This document shows, one piece after another, positions 44,180-52,979 of a DNA stretch of 64,000 bases. This stretch comes from Streptomyces exfoliatus. Its GTDB lineage: Bacteria; Actinomycetota; Actinomycetes; Streptomycetales; Streptomycetaceae. The position numbers and the translations under genes were made by a program. Numbering within the stretch: the first letter of the stretch is position 1; each line of letters begins with the position of its first letter. A model generated the notes under the pieces. The model had not been told where the DNA came from. It saw only the letters and a program-made list of their open reading frames with translations, and ran no database searches. The stretch is taken from assembly GCF_000725545.1 (NCBI RefSeq), contig NZ_JNZP01000013.1, positions 62,001 through 126,000 on the forward strand, read 5' to 3'.

Positions 44180-44836
44180 ATGCGTTCAGGTCCCATTGCT
44201 CTCCGTGCCGCAGGGGCGGCCGCGCTGCTCGTGCTGGCGCCCACCGCCGGTGGCGCGTACGCCCATGACGGGGTGAAGGTCACCGTCACCCCGTCCACCG
44301 CCTCGCCCGGCGCCGACATCGACGTGCGCGTCCAGGGCTGCAAGGGCACGACGGGTGCCGCCAAGTCCCAGGCGTTCGTCGCCGACACGGAACTCACCGG
44401 CCGCGACGGCGGGGGCAAGCCGCTCTTCGGCGACACCACGGTGAAGTCCGGTCTCGAGACCGGTACGTACAAGGTGAGCGTGACCTGCGACGGCCACGAC
44501 CACCCGGACGTCGGCACCGTCCACGTCCAGCACCGCAAGCCCACCCACGAGCCGACGCGCAGGCCGACGGAGAAGCCGACCGAGAGGCCGATCGAGAGGC
44601 CGACCGGGAAGCCGACCCACCACGCGAGCCCGGTCGCCCCGGTCCGCGCGGGCGGCGGCGGCACCGCCGCGTTCGCCGCGCCGGCCGCCCCCGGCGTCGC
44701 CCAGACCACGAGCGAGAGCGGCCTCGGCACCCCGTACACCCTGCTCGGCCTCGGTCTGGCCGCCGTCGCCGCCGTCGCGGTCGCCTTCCGCAGCTCCCGC
44801 CGCCGCACCACCGGCTCCGGTACGGACACGGAGTGA
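44180..44836 (+). CDS. secreted, C-terminally anchored protein of unknown function
   Basis: A 218-residue exported protein with a signal peptide (LRAAGAAALLVLAPTAGGAYA). A small Cys-pair domain (about 30-115) is followed by a spacer of PT(E/R)RPTEKPTERP-like repeats. A C-terminal helix (PYTLLGLGLAAVAAVAVAF) and an Arg-rich tail complete it. It is directly upstream of a class F sortase, but no LPxTG-type motif is visible. Gene overlap (TGA inside GTGACGATG) points to joint expression. Confidence 0.85.
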   Translation: MRSGPIALRAAGAAALLVLAPTAGGAYAHDGVKVTVTPSTASPGADIDVRVQGCKGTTGAAKSQAFVADTELTGRDGGGKPLFGDTTVKSGLETGTYKVSVTCDGHDHPDVGTVHVQHRKPTHEPTRRPTEKPTERPIERPTGKPTHHASPVAPVRAGGGGTAAFAAPAAPGVAQTTSESGLGTPYTLLGLGLAAVAAVAVAFRSSRRRTTGSGTDTE

Positions 44837-44838
44837 CG

Positions 44839-45519
44839 ATGTCGTCCGGATCCCGCCCGGCGGGCACCGGGCGACTCGTCACCGGCGTGACCTGGGCGCT
44901 GCTGCTCGTCGGGCTCTGGCTCTGGGGCCGCGAGGCCACCGAGGGTCCCGGCGGCAGCTCAGCGCCGACCACCGGCGACATCGCAGCCGTCGGCCGCCCG
45001 CTCGGCGCGGCGCTGCCCCCGGCCCACGATCCGCTCGCCCCCGTCGCACCGCGGCGGATCGAGATCCCCTCCCTCGGCATCACCGCGCCCGTCGTGGCGC
45101 GGGGCCTGGACGGCACGGGGGCGATCGAACCGCCGCCGTACGAGATGCCGCACACGGTCGGCTGGTTCGGTTCCGGCACCCGCCCGGGCGCGGCAGGCCC
45201 GGCCCTCTTCGTCGGACACGTCGACACGGACACCCGCCCGGCCGTCTTCTACGGCCTGAGCGCGGCCCGTCCCGGCGCCAAGGTCCGCGTCACCCGGATG
45301 GACGGGTCGGTCGCCGAATTCACGGTCGACGACGTCCAGGTCCACTCCCGGGAGGACTTCGACGCCCGGAAGGTCTACGGCGCCCGCGAGCCGCACCGCG
45401 CCGAGCTGCGCCTGATCACCTGCGGCGGGACCTTCGACCGCGCGGCCGGCACGTACTCGGCGAACGTGGTGGTCTCGGCGTATCTGACGGGTTCGGAAAG
45501 GGCCGCCGCCGGCGTCTGA
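44839..45519 (+). CDS. class F sortase
   Basis: A 226-residue single-pass membrane enzyme (helix about 12-30). The sortase domain has FVGHVDT (His127), LITCGGTFD (Cys195) and a nearby Arg201. LITCGG is typical of class F. The start is three bases past the previous stop. Class F substrates are poorly known; the protein encoded just upstream is the natural candidate partner. Confidence 0.9.
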   Translation: MSSGSRPAGTGRLVTGVTWALLLVGLWLWGREATEGPGGSSAPTTGDIAAVGRPLGAALPPAHDPLAPVAPRRIEIPSLGITAPVVARGLDGTGAIEPPPYEMPHTVGWFGSGTRPGAAGPALFVGHVDTDTRPAVFYGLSAARPGAKVRVTRMDGSVAEFTVDDVQVHSREDFDARKVYGAREPHRAELRLITCGGTFDRAAGTYSANVVVSAYLTGSERAAAGV

Positions 45520-45538
45520 GTCGGTGGCCGAAAACGGT

Positions 45539-45571
45539 CAAGACCCCCTCACCATCGGTGAGGGGGTCTTG
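45539..45571. terminator. terminator between the sortase and tRNA-Lys 1
   Basis: CAAGACCCCCTCACC and its complement surround a three-base loop. It ends the class F sortase transcript (plus) and the tRNA (minus). Confidence 0.8.
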
Positions 45572-45579
45572 ACTTTGCG

Positions 45580-45653
45580 TGCGCCGCCAGGGACTCGAAC
45601 CCCGGACCCGCTGATTAAGAGTCAGCTGCTCTAACCAACTGAGCTAGCGGCGC
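45580..45653 (-). tRNA. tRNA-Lys (anticodon CTT), copy 1
   Basis: A regular 74-base cloverleaf: acceptor GCGCCGC/GCGGCGC, D arm GCTC/GAGC, anticodon stem GCTGA/TCAGC with CTCTTAA loop (CTT), T arm CGGGG-TTCGAGT-CCCTG, discriminator A. The same sequence occurs at 52830-52903 and 61020-61093. Confidence 0.97.
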
Positions 45654-45837
45654 CTGCTGACAGAGAGAACTCTACCTGACGTGCGGGTGTGCTCCCGACC
45701 AATATCGGTCACCACCGGCCTGTCGGATGGTCGCATCGAGCCTTTAATCCGTCAAAATGCGATATGACCAGACAGTTGAGACACTGACGCCCAAAACCAA
45801 GGGTCAAAAGATCTTGACGAGTGTGGAGGGGAATCGC

Positions 45838-47292
45838 ATGAGCGTGCCGGTCTTCGAGGAGTTCGAACCAGCGGCCGACTGCGGCTGCCCGGGGTGCGCC
45901 CGGCAGCGGCGTGACCTCGCGCTTGGCCTGCCCGTCCGGGCGGGCGGCCACCCCGCTGCCCACGGCGCCCGCCGCGCCCTGGTCCTGGTGACGGCGGCGG
46001 GCGTGGTCCTGGGTGGAGGCGGGGCCTCGGTGGCGACGGCCCTCCCGCCGCCGGCGGGCCCGCACACCCCGGCGGAAACGACGGATGCGACGGGCGCGAC
46101 AGGCGCGACAGACACGACGGACACGACGGACACTAAGGACGCGACGGACACGACGGACACGACGGAGTCGGTCCGTACCGCCGACTTCCCGCGGCCCGAC
46201 ACCCCGCAGGGCGGGCCGGAACCGCTGCACGGAGCGCCGGGCCCCGGGCCCCAGCCCTCCCCGATCGCGACTCCGACGACCAGTCAGGTCTCGACCGGCA
46301 CCCTGCGGAAGACGACCCGGTCCGAGATCATCAACCGGGCCAAGCTGTGGGTGACGGCCCAGGTCCCGTACTCCATGGAGAAGTACTGGTCCGACGGCTA
46401 CCGCCAGGACTGCTCCGGCTACATCTCGATGGCCTGGAACCTGCGCAGCAACGAGTGGACCGGCAGCCTCGACCGCTTCGCCGACCGCGTCGACCGCACC
46501 GAGCTCCAGCCCGGCGACATCCTGCTCTTCCACAACCCGGCCAACCCGACGCGCGGCTCCCACGTCACGATCTTCGGTGGCTGGACCGACTACACCCACA
46601 CCTCCTACATCGCCTACGAGCAGACCAAGCCGCGCACCCGCAGGCAGGCGACGCCCCTGGCGTACTGGGAGAACTCCAACCGGTACGTGGCCTACCGCTA
46701 CAAGGGCGTGGTCAGCGGCGGAAGCGGCGGCGGCAGCACCGGCGGCGGGGCGACGCCCACGGCGACGCCGTACCCCGGGACGGCCATGTTCGGTCCGGGC
46801 GCCTCCAACGCGTACGTCACCCAGCTCGGCAGGCTCCTCGTCGACCGCGGCGGCAAGAAGTACTACAGCAAGGGGCCCGGCCCGAAGTGGGGCGACGCGG
46901 ACCGGCGCGCGACCCAGGCGTTCCAGCTGGCGCAGGGCTGGAAGGGCAAGGATGCGGACGGGCTGCCCGGCCCACAGACGTGGAAGCTCCTCGTGACCGG
47001 CGGGGGCAAGAGCATCGGCGGTTCGGGTGGTTCGGCCGGGTCGAGTTCGAATGCGACGGGATTTCCCGGGCGTGGCTCCTTCCGTCCGGGCCAATCCAAC
47101 GCATATGTGGAGAAGCTGGGCAAACAACTGGTGAAGCGGGGCTTCGGCAAGCACTACCTGTCGGGACCCGGTCCGCGCTGGACGGAGGCGGACCGCCGCA
47201 ACGTCGAGGCGTTCCAGCGGGCACAGGGCTGGCGCGGTGCGGCTGCCGACGGCTACCCGGGCCCGGAGACCTGGCGGCGTTTGTTCCGATGA
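45838..47292 (+). CDS. cell-wall hydrolase-like protein with two peptidoglycan-binding domains
   Basis: A 484-residue protein. The N-terminus has a CGCPGCARQR motif, then a hydrophobic segment (about 40-65) and a Thr/Asp-rich repeat (TTDTTDTT). An NlpC/P60-like domain follows, with catalytic Cys in DCSGYISMAW and His in GSHVTIFGGW. Two peptidoglycan-binding modules (GPGASNAYVTQLGRLL and RPGQSNAYVEKLGKQL) end it. It probably cleaves or binds the wall. The start at 45838 follows GGAGGGG; an earlier ATG at 45757 adds 27 unsupported residues. The paralogous PG domains look like a tandem duplication. Confidence 0.85.
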   Translation: MSVPVFEEFEPAADCGCPGCARQRRDLALGLPVRAGGHPAAHGARRALVLVTAAGVVLGGGGASVATALPPPAGPHTPAETTDATGATGATDTTDTTDTKDATDTTDTTESVRTADFPRPDTPQGGPEPLHGAPGPGPQPSPIATPTTSQVSTGTLRKTTRSEIINRAKLWVTAQVPYSMEKYWSDGYRQDCSGYISMAWNLRSNEWTGSLDRFADRVDRTELQPGDILLFHNPANPTRGSHVTIFGGWTDYTHTSYIAYEQTKPRTRRQATPLAYWENSNRYVAYRYKGVVSGGSGGGSTGGGATPTATPYPGTAMFGPGASNAYVTQLGRLLVDRGGKKYYSKGPGPKWGDADRRATQAFQLAQGWKGKDADGLPGPQTWKLLVTGGGKSIGGSGGSAGSSSNATGFPGRGSFRPGQSNAYVEKLGKQLVKRGFGKHYLSGPGPRWTEADRRNVEAFQRAQGWRGAAADGYPGPETWRRLFR

Positions 47293-47317
47293 CCCCGAGA
47301 GCATGAGGTGGACCCGA

Positions 47318-49786
47318 ATGACGGCATCGCCCCCCAACCCCGCGGACTCCGGCGCGGCGGCCTCGCGTGACGCGGCCCGCACCGCCAGACGTCTGACGGA
47401 CGGCACCCTTCCGCGCACGTCCCCTCCGCAGGGAGCACCCCCGGGCACCCCGCCCGGGCCGGCCCCCCAGGACCCGGCGGCGGCTCCCGACGGGACCGAG
47501 GAGGTCCGGGCCACGGGGAGCGAGGCGGCGGTCGCGGTCGCGGTCGCCGGGGGAGCGGCGGAGGCTCCGGCCGCCGGGGCCGGGGTGGCGGTTCCGCCCG
47601 TCGGCGAGGCGGAGACGCCCGCCCCGGCTGGTGCGGGGACGCCCCTCGGGGCGGCGGCGCCCCCCGCGACGGACGGGAGCGACGGCGGAGCCCCCGCTTC
47701 TGCCGCCGTGCGCCCGGTTCCTGGCGGTACGTCACTGAATCCGCCGGGCCTTCCGGCCGCTTCTGCGGGCGTCGTCCCGAAGCTCACGCGGGACGGGTCC
47801 GACTCCGGCGCGTCACGGGGCGGCCAGGCCGGGCCTGATGGGGGCGGGTCCGCGTCCGCGGCCTCCCCGGTGCGCCCGGCTGAACGGTCCGGCGAGCCGC
47901 CGACGCACCCGGCCGGGGCTCCCCGTACGTCGCCGACGCACTCCGCCGGCCCGTCCGGCATGGCGTCGGTCCGTCTGATCGAGGGGCCCTCCGGTACGTC
48001 GTCGTCGACGCCGGTCCACCGCACGCCGCCTTCCGCCGGCCGCATCCACGAGGCCGCGACCGGGTCGGCCACCGGTACGCCCCCCGGCACCCCTACCGCA
48101 CGCCCTACCGCACCCCCGGCCACAGCCACGGCCTCGGCCGAGTTCCCGCCCGCCGTCGGCGTGTCGGCGGGACGGCACCGTGCCTCCTCGCCGGAGGCGC
48201 CCGGCGACACCGCACGGCCGGGCGCTCAGGAGCCGGTCCCGATTCCGGGCAGGGTCCCGGCAGCGGTCACCGACGCGAAGGCCGGCCCGGACGCTCCGAC
48301 GAGCCCCGCGCCCGCGCCCGCCTCCGCCACGAGCCCCGCCTCCGCCACGGGTCCCGCCCCCGCCACGAGCCCCGCCTCCGCCACAGGCCCCGCCCCCTCC
48401 ACCGCCGTCGCCGAGCGCGGCGCCCCCGCCCCGGACTTCGGGCGGATCACCGGCGCCCGCGTCGGTACCGTCGCCGTGCCCGTCGCCGCCGTCGTGCGGG
48501 TGGCACGGCGGAAGAACGTGATCGGGGCCGAGACCACCGGCTCCATCCCGGTCCACCTGCTGTTCCGTGACGAGCCGGAGACCGTCGTGCGCCGGGCGGC
48601 GGGCGCCGACGACGGGGGGCCCGACACCGTCGCCATGGCCGCGCCCATCACGCAGACGAACGGCCGGGGGCCCGCCATTCCGGCCCCGTCGAAGATCCAG
48701 CCGCAGACCGGGACGGCGACCAAGCCCGTATCCGAGCCCGCGGCCAAGGGCGCGACCAAGTCCCCCACCAGGTCCACTGCCCAGGCTCCCGCCATGTCCC
48801 CGTCCAAGGCCAGACCGACGCCCAAGCGTCCTCAGACCACCAAGGCAACCGCCTCCACCTCCCGGCCCGCCCCCACCGCCGACCCCGGTCTCGTCGAGCG
48901 GCCGGGCGCGGTGCTGCCGGGGTGGGTCGGGGTGATCGGCGGCGCGGCGGCGCTCGCCGGTTGCGCGGCGATCGTGTGGTGGACCGGGGCGGTGCCGGAG
49001 GAGGCGGCGCGGATGCTGCGGCTGCCGGAACGTCCGTACCACGGCATCCACCTCGGCCAGTGGGCGCTGCTCGCGCTCGGCGTCGTGCTCGCCCTGTTCG
49101 CACTGGGCGGTCTCGGGCGGGGCCGGGTCGGCTACGCCTGGGTGCTCACGCTGTTCGGCGACTACCGGGGCACGGTCCGCCGTACCGGTCTGGTCTGGGT
49201 CAGCCCGCTCCTGCTGCGCCGCAGGGTCGACGTACGGCTCCGGCACTGGCGCAGCGAGCCGCTGTCGTCCGTCGACGCGAAGGGCACCGCCCTCGACGTC
49301 ACCGTCCTCGTGGTGTGGCGGGTGCGGGACACGGTCCGGGCGGCCCTGGGGGTCGACGGGCACGAGGACTACCTGCGGGAGCAGGTCGAGGCGGCGATGG
49401 CCCGGGTCCTCTCGCAGCTTCCGGCGGACGCCTTCCACGAGGACGCCCCGACGCTCCGGGACGCGGAGGCGGTCGGCGAGGCCCTGACGCGGATGCTGTC
49501 GGCGGAGTGCGCCCCGGTCGGGGTGGACGTGTTCTCGGCGCAGCCGACGCGGATCGAGTACGCGCCGGAGGTCGCGGCGGCGATGCGCAGGCGCCGGATC
49601 GCGGCGATCGACGCGAAGCACCGGGACAGCGTGCTGACCTCGGTGGTGGACGCGGTGGACGACGTGGTCCACCGGCTGACCAGTCGTGGTCTGGTGGAAC
49701 TGGACGACTACGAGCGCAAGGCGCTGGTCAAGGACCTGACGGTGGCGTTCTACACGGGTCGGACGGGTCCGGTGGAGGGGGCCTGA
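47318..49786 (+). CDS. SPFH/band 7 membrane protein with a long disordered N-terminus
   Basis: An 822-residue protein. Residues 1-520 are low-complexity Ala/Pro/Thr/Ser sequence without a fold, including ATSPASATGPAPATSP-type repeats. Two membrane helices follow (about 530-550 and 575-595), then an SPFH (stomatin/prohibitin) domain (about 605-815; RTGLVWVSPLLLRRRVDV, WRVRDTVRAALGV). SPFH proteins build membrane microdomains. The ATG at 47318 follows GAGGTGG. The function of the huge tail is unknown. Confidence 0.85.
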   Translation: MTASPPNPADSGAAASRDAARTARRLTDGTLPRTSPPQGAPPGTPPGPAPQDPAAAPDGTEEVRATGSEAAVAVAVAGGAAEAPAAGAGVAVPPVGEAETPAPAGAGTPLGAAAPPATDGSDGGAPASAAVRPVPGGTSLNPPGLPAASAGVVPKLTRDGSDSGASRGGQAGPDGGGSASAASPVRPAERSGEPPTHPAGAPRTSPTHSAGPSGMASVRLIEGPSGTSSSTPVHRTPPSAGRIHEAATGSATGTPPGTPTARPTAPPATATASAEFPPAVGVSAGRHRASSPEAPGDTARPGAQEPVPIPGRVPAAVTDAKAGPDAPTSPAPAPASATSPASATGPAPATSPASATGPAPSTAVAERGAPAPDFGRITGARVGTVAVPVAAVVRVARRKNVIGAETTGSIPVHLLFRDEPETVVRRAAGADDGGPDTVAMAAPITQTNGRGPAIPAPSKIQPQTGTATKPVSEPAAKGATKSPTRSTAQAPAMSPSKARPTPKRPQTTKATASTSRPAPTADPGLVERPGAVLPGWVGVIGGAAALAGCAAIVWWTGAVPEEAARMLRLPERPYHGIHLGQWALLALGVVLALFALGGLGRGRVGYAWVLTLFGDYRGTVRRTGLVWVSPLLLRRRVDVRLRHWRSEPLSSVDAKGTALDVTVLVVWRVRDTVRAALGVDGHEDYLREQVEAAMARVLSQLPADAFHEDAPTLRDAEAVGEALTRMLSAECAPVGVDVFSAQPTRIEYAPEVAAAMRRRRIAAIDAKHRDSVLTSVVDAVDDVVHRLTSRGLVELDDYERKALVKDLTVAFYTGRTGPVEGA

Positions 49787-49825
49787 GGGGATGGACATGT
49801 TCAACTTCCGTCCATACCTTGGTAC

Positions 49826-49839
49826 TTGGTCCAGACCAA
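49826..49839 (+). promoter_or_regulatory. DasR-like operator upstream of the LPMO gene
   Basis: TTGGTCCAGACCAA is a perfect inverted repeat of the DasR type, 78 bases before the LPMO start. Confidence 0.85.
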
Positions 49840-49916
49840 AATGAACGACCCGCAAGACCCGCACGCGTGCGCGCACGACCCAACGGAACTCCCCCACGTT
49901 CTCCTGGAGCGACAGC

Positions 49917-50510
49917 ATGCGCAAAAAGTCAGTCGGGGCGGCGGTGGTGGCGCTCGGCGTCGCCGGCGCCACCCTCCTCGCCACCGGTAGCGCCGGAAGT
50001 CACGGCTACACCGACTCGCCGATCAGCCGCCAGAAGCTCTGCGCCAACGGCACCGTGACCAACTGCGGCTCCATACAGTGGGAGCCGCAGTCGGTCGAGG
50101 GCCTCAAGGGCTTCCCCGCCGCCGGCCCCACCGACGGCAAGATCTGCTCGGCCGGGCTCACCCAGTTCGCCCAGCTCGACGACCCCCGGGGCGGTACGTG
50201 GCCCGCCACGAGGCTCACGGCGGGGCAGAGCTACAGCTTCCGCTGGCAGTTCACCGCCCGGCACCGCACCACCGACTTCAAGTACTACATCACCAGGAAC
50301 GGCTGGGACCCGAGTCAGAAGCTGACCCGGGCCGCGCTCGACCCCCAGCCGTTCCTGACCGTCCCCTACAACAGCCAGCAGCCGCCGGCGACCCTCTCGC
50401 ACTCCGGGACGGTCCCCGCGGGCAAGTCGGGCCGTCATCTGATCCTGGCGGTGTGGACGGTCGCGGACACCGCGAACGCGTTCTACGCCTGCTCGGACGT
50501 CCAGTTCTGA
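49917..50510 (+). CDS. AA10 chitin-active lytic polysaccharide monooxygenase
   Basis: A 197-residue secreted protein. The signal peptide ends at GSAGS, so the mature protein begins HGYTDSP, giving the N-terminal His of the copper brace. The second His lies in FTARHRTTDFKYY. The Cys pairs (LCANGTVTNC, ACSDVQF) match AA10. It oxidatively breaks crystalline chitin. The DasR-like site upstream supports the substrate. No carbohydrate-binding module is attached. Confidence 0.93.
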   Translation: MRKKSVGAAVVALGVAGATLLATGSAGSHGYTDSPISRQKLCANGTVTNCGSIQWEPQSVEGLKGFPAAGPTDGKICSAGLTQFAQLDDPRGGTWPATRLTAGQSYSFRWQFTARHRTTDFKYYITRNGWDPSQKLTRAALDPQPFLTVPYNSQQPPATLSHSGTVPAGKSGRHLILAVWTVADTANAFYACSDVQF

Positions 50511-50754
50511 CGCCGGCCTGACGCCACCCGTGCCGGGGGGCGAGCCGCACCCCGGCATCCTGCTCGATCAACCCGCCGGAGCACCCGCTCCGGCCGGCGC
50601 GGCGGCCCTCACGGGGGTCGCCGTCGCCGGGGCCGCCCCGCCCAGGCGCCGAACCGACCCGCCCCGGCGCCCGGAGGGTAGGCCCACCCCTACCTCCCTC
50701 CCACCCCCCAGGCCCATGGCCCCGCCTCCCGCGCCCCGCCTACCGTGGGCGTCC

Positions 50755-52170
50755 ATGGACCCCCGTAACCCCTGGCAGGCACTCACCCGGCCCCGCTTCC
50801 CCCGCGGCTCCTGGCCCTGGCGGGCCGCCGGGTATCTCGCCACCGGTGCGCTCGTCGGGGCCGCCGCCTGTCTCGTGTTCCTCGTGCTCGGCGTGTTCTC
50901 GCTCTTCCTCGCCGGGCTGCCGCTGCTCCTCCTCTCCGGCCCCGCCGTCGGCGGGGTGGAACGGCTCCGGCTCCGGCTCGTCGACCTGGACCCGGCCCCC
51001 GACCCGCACCGGGTCCCCGCCGCGCCCGGTCTCGCCGCCTGGCTCCGGCTCCGGGTGGGGGAGCAGGCGACCTGGCGGGAGCTCGCGTACGCCCTGCTCC
51101 TCGCCACCGTCCTGTGGCCGCTCGACCTCATCGCGCTCGCCGTCGGCATCGGCCTGCCCGTCGCCCTCCTCAGCACTCCGCTCCAGCTGGCGGTGGACGG
51201 TCACGAGGCCAAGGTGCTCAAGGCGTACCTGGTCACCTCCTATCCCGAGGCCTTCGCCGCCGCCCTCGCCGGGGCGGTCCTCCTCGTCCTCCTCGCCTAC
51301 CCCCTCGCCGCCGTCGCCGGCGCCCGCGCGGCCCTCGCCCGGGCTCTGCTCGCGCCCCGCGAGACCGGGCCGCAGGACGGGATCGGGGAGGTCATCGCCT
51401 CCAGGGCCCGGCTCGTCGACGCCTTCGAGGCCGAACGGCGCCGCATCGAGCGCGATCTGCACGACGGGGCCCAGCAACGCCTGGTCGCCCTCACCATGAC
51501 CCTCGGCCTCGCCCGGCTCGACGCCCCGCCGGGGCCGCTCGCCGACCAGCTGGCGAAGGCCCACGCGGAGGCCGGCCAGGTGCTGACCGAACTGCGTGAG
51601 CTGATCCACGGCATCCATCCGCAGGTCCTGGCCGACTACGGGCTCGGCGCGGCCCTCGCCGACGCCGCCGACCGGTCGGCCGTCCCCGTCGCCCTCGCCA
51701 TCGACGGCGACCTGCCCCGACTGCCCGCCGCCGTCGAGAGCGCGGGCTACTTCGCCGGCTGCGAGGCGCTCGCCAACATCGGCAAGCACAGCGGTGCCCG
51801 CCAGGCGAAGATCACCGCCCGGCACGTGGACGGCGTCCTGCGGCTCGTCGTCGAGGACGACGGGCGGGGTGCCGCGGACCCGGCCCGCGGCAGCGGACTC
51901 ACCGGTCTCGCCGACCGGATCGCCGTCCTCGATGGCACACTGACGATCATGAGCCCGCCGGGCGGGCCGACCGTCCTGCGAGTGGAGATCCCGTGTCCCG
52001 CACCGACCGAGAACCAGACCCGAACCGAGAACCAGGCCCAGACCGAGAAACCGGCACCGGCCGAGAACCAGGCCCCGGCCGAGAAACCGGCACCGGCCGA
52101 GCGATCGGCACCGGCCGCAAGCTCCGCGTCGTCCTCGCCGAGGACAGCGTCCTCCTCCGGGAGGGACTGA
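50755..52170 (+). CDS. sensor histidine kinase (NarL/DesK-like)
   Basis: A 471-residue kinase. Four membrane helices (about residues 20-80 and 105-200) precede the DHp helix RRRIERDLHDGAQQRL (phospho-His in LHDG). The HATPase domain ends GSGLTGLADRIAVLDG. The last 50 residues are a repetitive tail (TENQ, AENQAPAEKPAPAE), not part of any domain. The start is uncertain; GTG/ATG choices at 50530 and 50716 add Pro-rich sequence. It overlaps the regulator gene by 178 bases. Confidence 0.88.
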   Translation: MDPRNPWQALTRPRFPRGSWPWRAAGYLATGALVGAAACLVFLVLGVFSLFLAGLPLLLLSGPAVGGVERLRLRLVDLDPAPDPHRVPAAPGLAAWLRLRVGEQATWRELAYALLLATVLWPLDLIALAVGIGLPVALLSTPLQLAVDGHEAKVLKAYLVTSYPEAFAAALAGAVLLVLLAYPLAAVAGARAALARALLAPRETGPQDGIGEVIASRARLVDAFEAERRRIERDLHDGAQQRLVALTMTLGLARLDAPPGPLADQLAKAHAEAGQVLTELRELIHGIHPQVLADYGLGAALADAADRSAVPVALAIDGDLPRLPAAVESAGYFAGCEALANIGKHSGARQAKITARHVDGVLRLVVEDDGRGAADPARGSGLTGLADRIAVLDGTLTIMSPPGGPTVLRVEIPCPAPTENQTRTENQAQTEKPAPAENQAPAEKPAPAERSAPAASSASSSPRTASSSGRD

Positions 52171-52763
52171 TCGGGCTCCTGGCCCGCTTCGGCCACGAGG
52201 TCGTCGCCGCCGTCGGCGACGCCGACGCCCTGCGCGAGGCGGTCGCCGCCCATGATCCGGACATCGTCGTCACCGACGTCCGGATGCCGCCCGGCTTCCA
52301 GGACGAGGGGCTGCGGGCCGCGGTCGCGCTCCGCGCCGAGCGGCCGGCCCTGCCGGTCCTCGTCCTCAGCCAGTACGTGCAGCGCAGCTACGCCGCCGAC
52401 CTCCTCGACGCGGGCGACGGCACCGGTGTCGGCTATCTGCTCAAGGACCGGGTGGGGCAGGTGGAGGAGTTCCTGGACGCCCTCGGCCGGGTCGCGGACG
52501 GCGGGACGGTCGTCGACCCCGAGGTCGTACGGCAGCTGCTCCGGCGGCACCGCGACCCGCTGGAGGCGCTGACCCCGCGGGAGCGCGAGGTGCTCGGCCT
52601 TGTCGCGGAGGGCCTCTCGAACGGGTCGATCGCCCGCCGTCTCGTGGTGACGGAGGCCGCCGTCGGCAAGCACATCGGCAACATCCTGGCGAAGCTGGAC
52701 CTGCCGCCGGCCGATGACACCCACCGCCGGGTCCTCGCCGTCCTGACGTACCTCAGGGCCTGA
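51993..52763 (+). CDS. LuxR/NarL-family response regulator
   Basis: A 256-residue regulator if the GTG at 51993 is used. Residues 1-43 are a repetitive GTGREPGPGRET-like lead encoded by the same DNA as the kinase tail. The receiver starts at LRVVLAEDSVLLREG (phospho-Asp in DIVVTDVRMP, Lys in LLKDR). The C-terminal HTH is LTPREREVLGLVAEGLSNGS. The long overlap suggests tight coupling with the kinase; a shorter start is possible. Confidence 0.9.
   Translation: MSRTDREPDPNREPGPDRETGTGREPGPGRETGTGRAIGTGRKLRVVLAEDSVLLREGLIGLLARFGHEVVAAVGDADALREAVAAHDPDIVVTDVRMPPGFQDEGLRAAVALRAERPALPVLVLSQYVQRSYAADLLDAGDGTGVGYLLKDRVGQVEEFLDALGRVADGGTVVDPEVVRQLLRRHRDPLEALTPREREVLGLVAEGLSNGSIARRLVVTEAAVGKHIGNILAKLDLPPADDTHRRVLAVLTYLRA
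51998..52130 (+). repeat. degenerate tandem repeat encoding two protein tails in two frames
   Basis: Units like GACCGAGAACCAGGCC and GGCCGAGAAACCGGCACC recur about every 18-36 bases. One frame gives the kinase tail (TENQ, EKPAPAE) and another the regulator lead (GREPGPGRETGTG). Confidence 0.8.
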
Positions 52764-52790
52764 CGCACTCAGGGCCTGACGGGCATGACA

Positions 52791-52822
52791 AGAAAGCCCC
52801 TCGCTTCCGCGAGGGGCTTTCT
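52791..52822. terminator. terminator between response regulator and tRNA-Lys 2
   Basis: AGAAAGCCCCTCGC and its complement with a TTCC loop, followed by CTCTG. It lies on the 3' side of both the response regulator gene and the opposite-strand tRNA. Confidence 0.8.
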
Positions 52823-52829
52823 CTGTCTG

Positions 52830-52903
52830 TGCGCCGCCAGGGACTCGAACCCCGGACCCGCTGATTAAGAGTCAGCTGCTCTAACCAACTGAGCTAGCGG
52901 CGC
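52830..52903 (-). tRNA. tRNA-Lys (anticodon CTT), copy 2
   Basis: Identical in all 74 bases to copies 1 and 3, with the same leader CCTGCTGACAGAGA before its 5' end as copy 1. Confidence 0.97.
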
Positions 52904-52979
52904 CTGCTGACAGAGAAAATACTACCTGGTCCCGGGGGGTGCTTCCGACCACCCCGCGGGACCAGGTCCTTCCATGTCC

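Noticed and set aside
45660..45837. Cyclic-di-AMP (ydaO) riboswitch before the wall-hydrolase gene
   Set aside because: Such elements occur before similar genes in actinobacteria, but the expected conserved stretches are not visible here.
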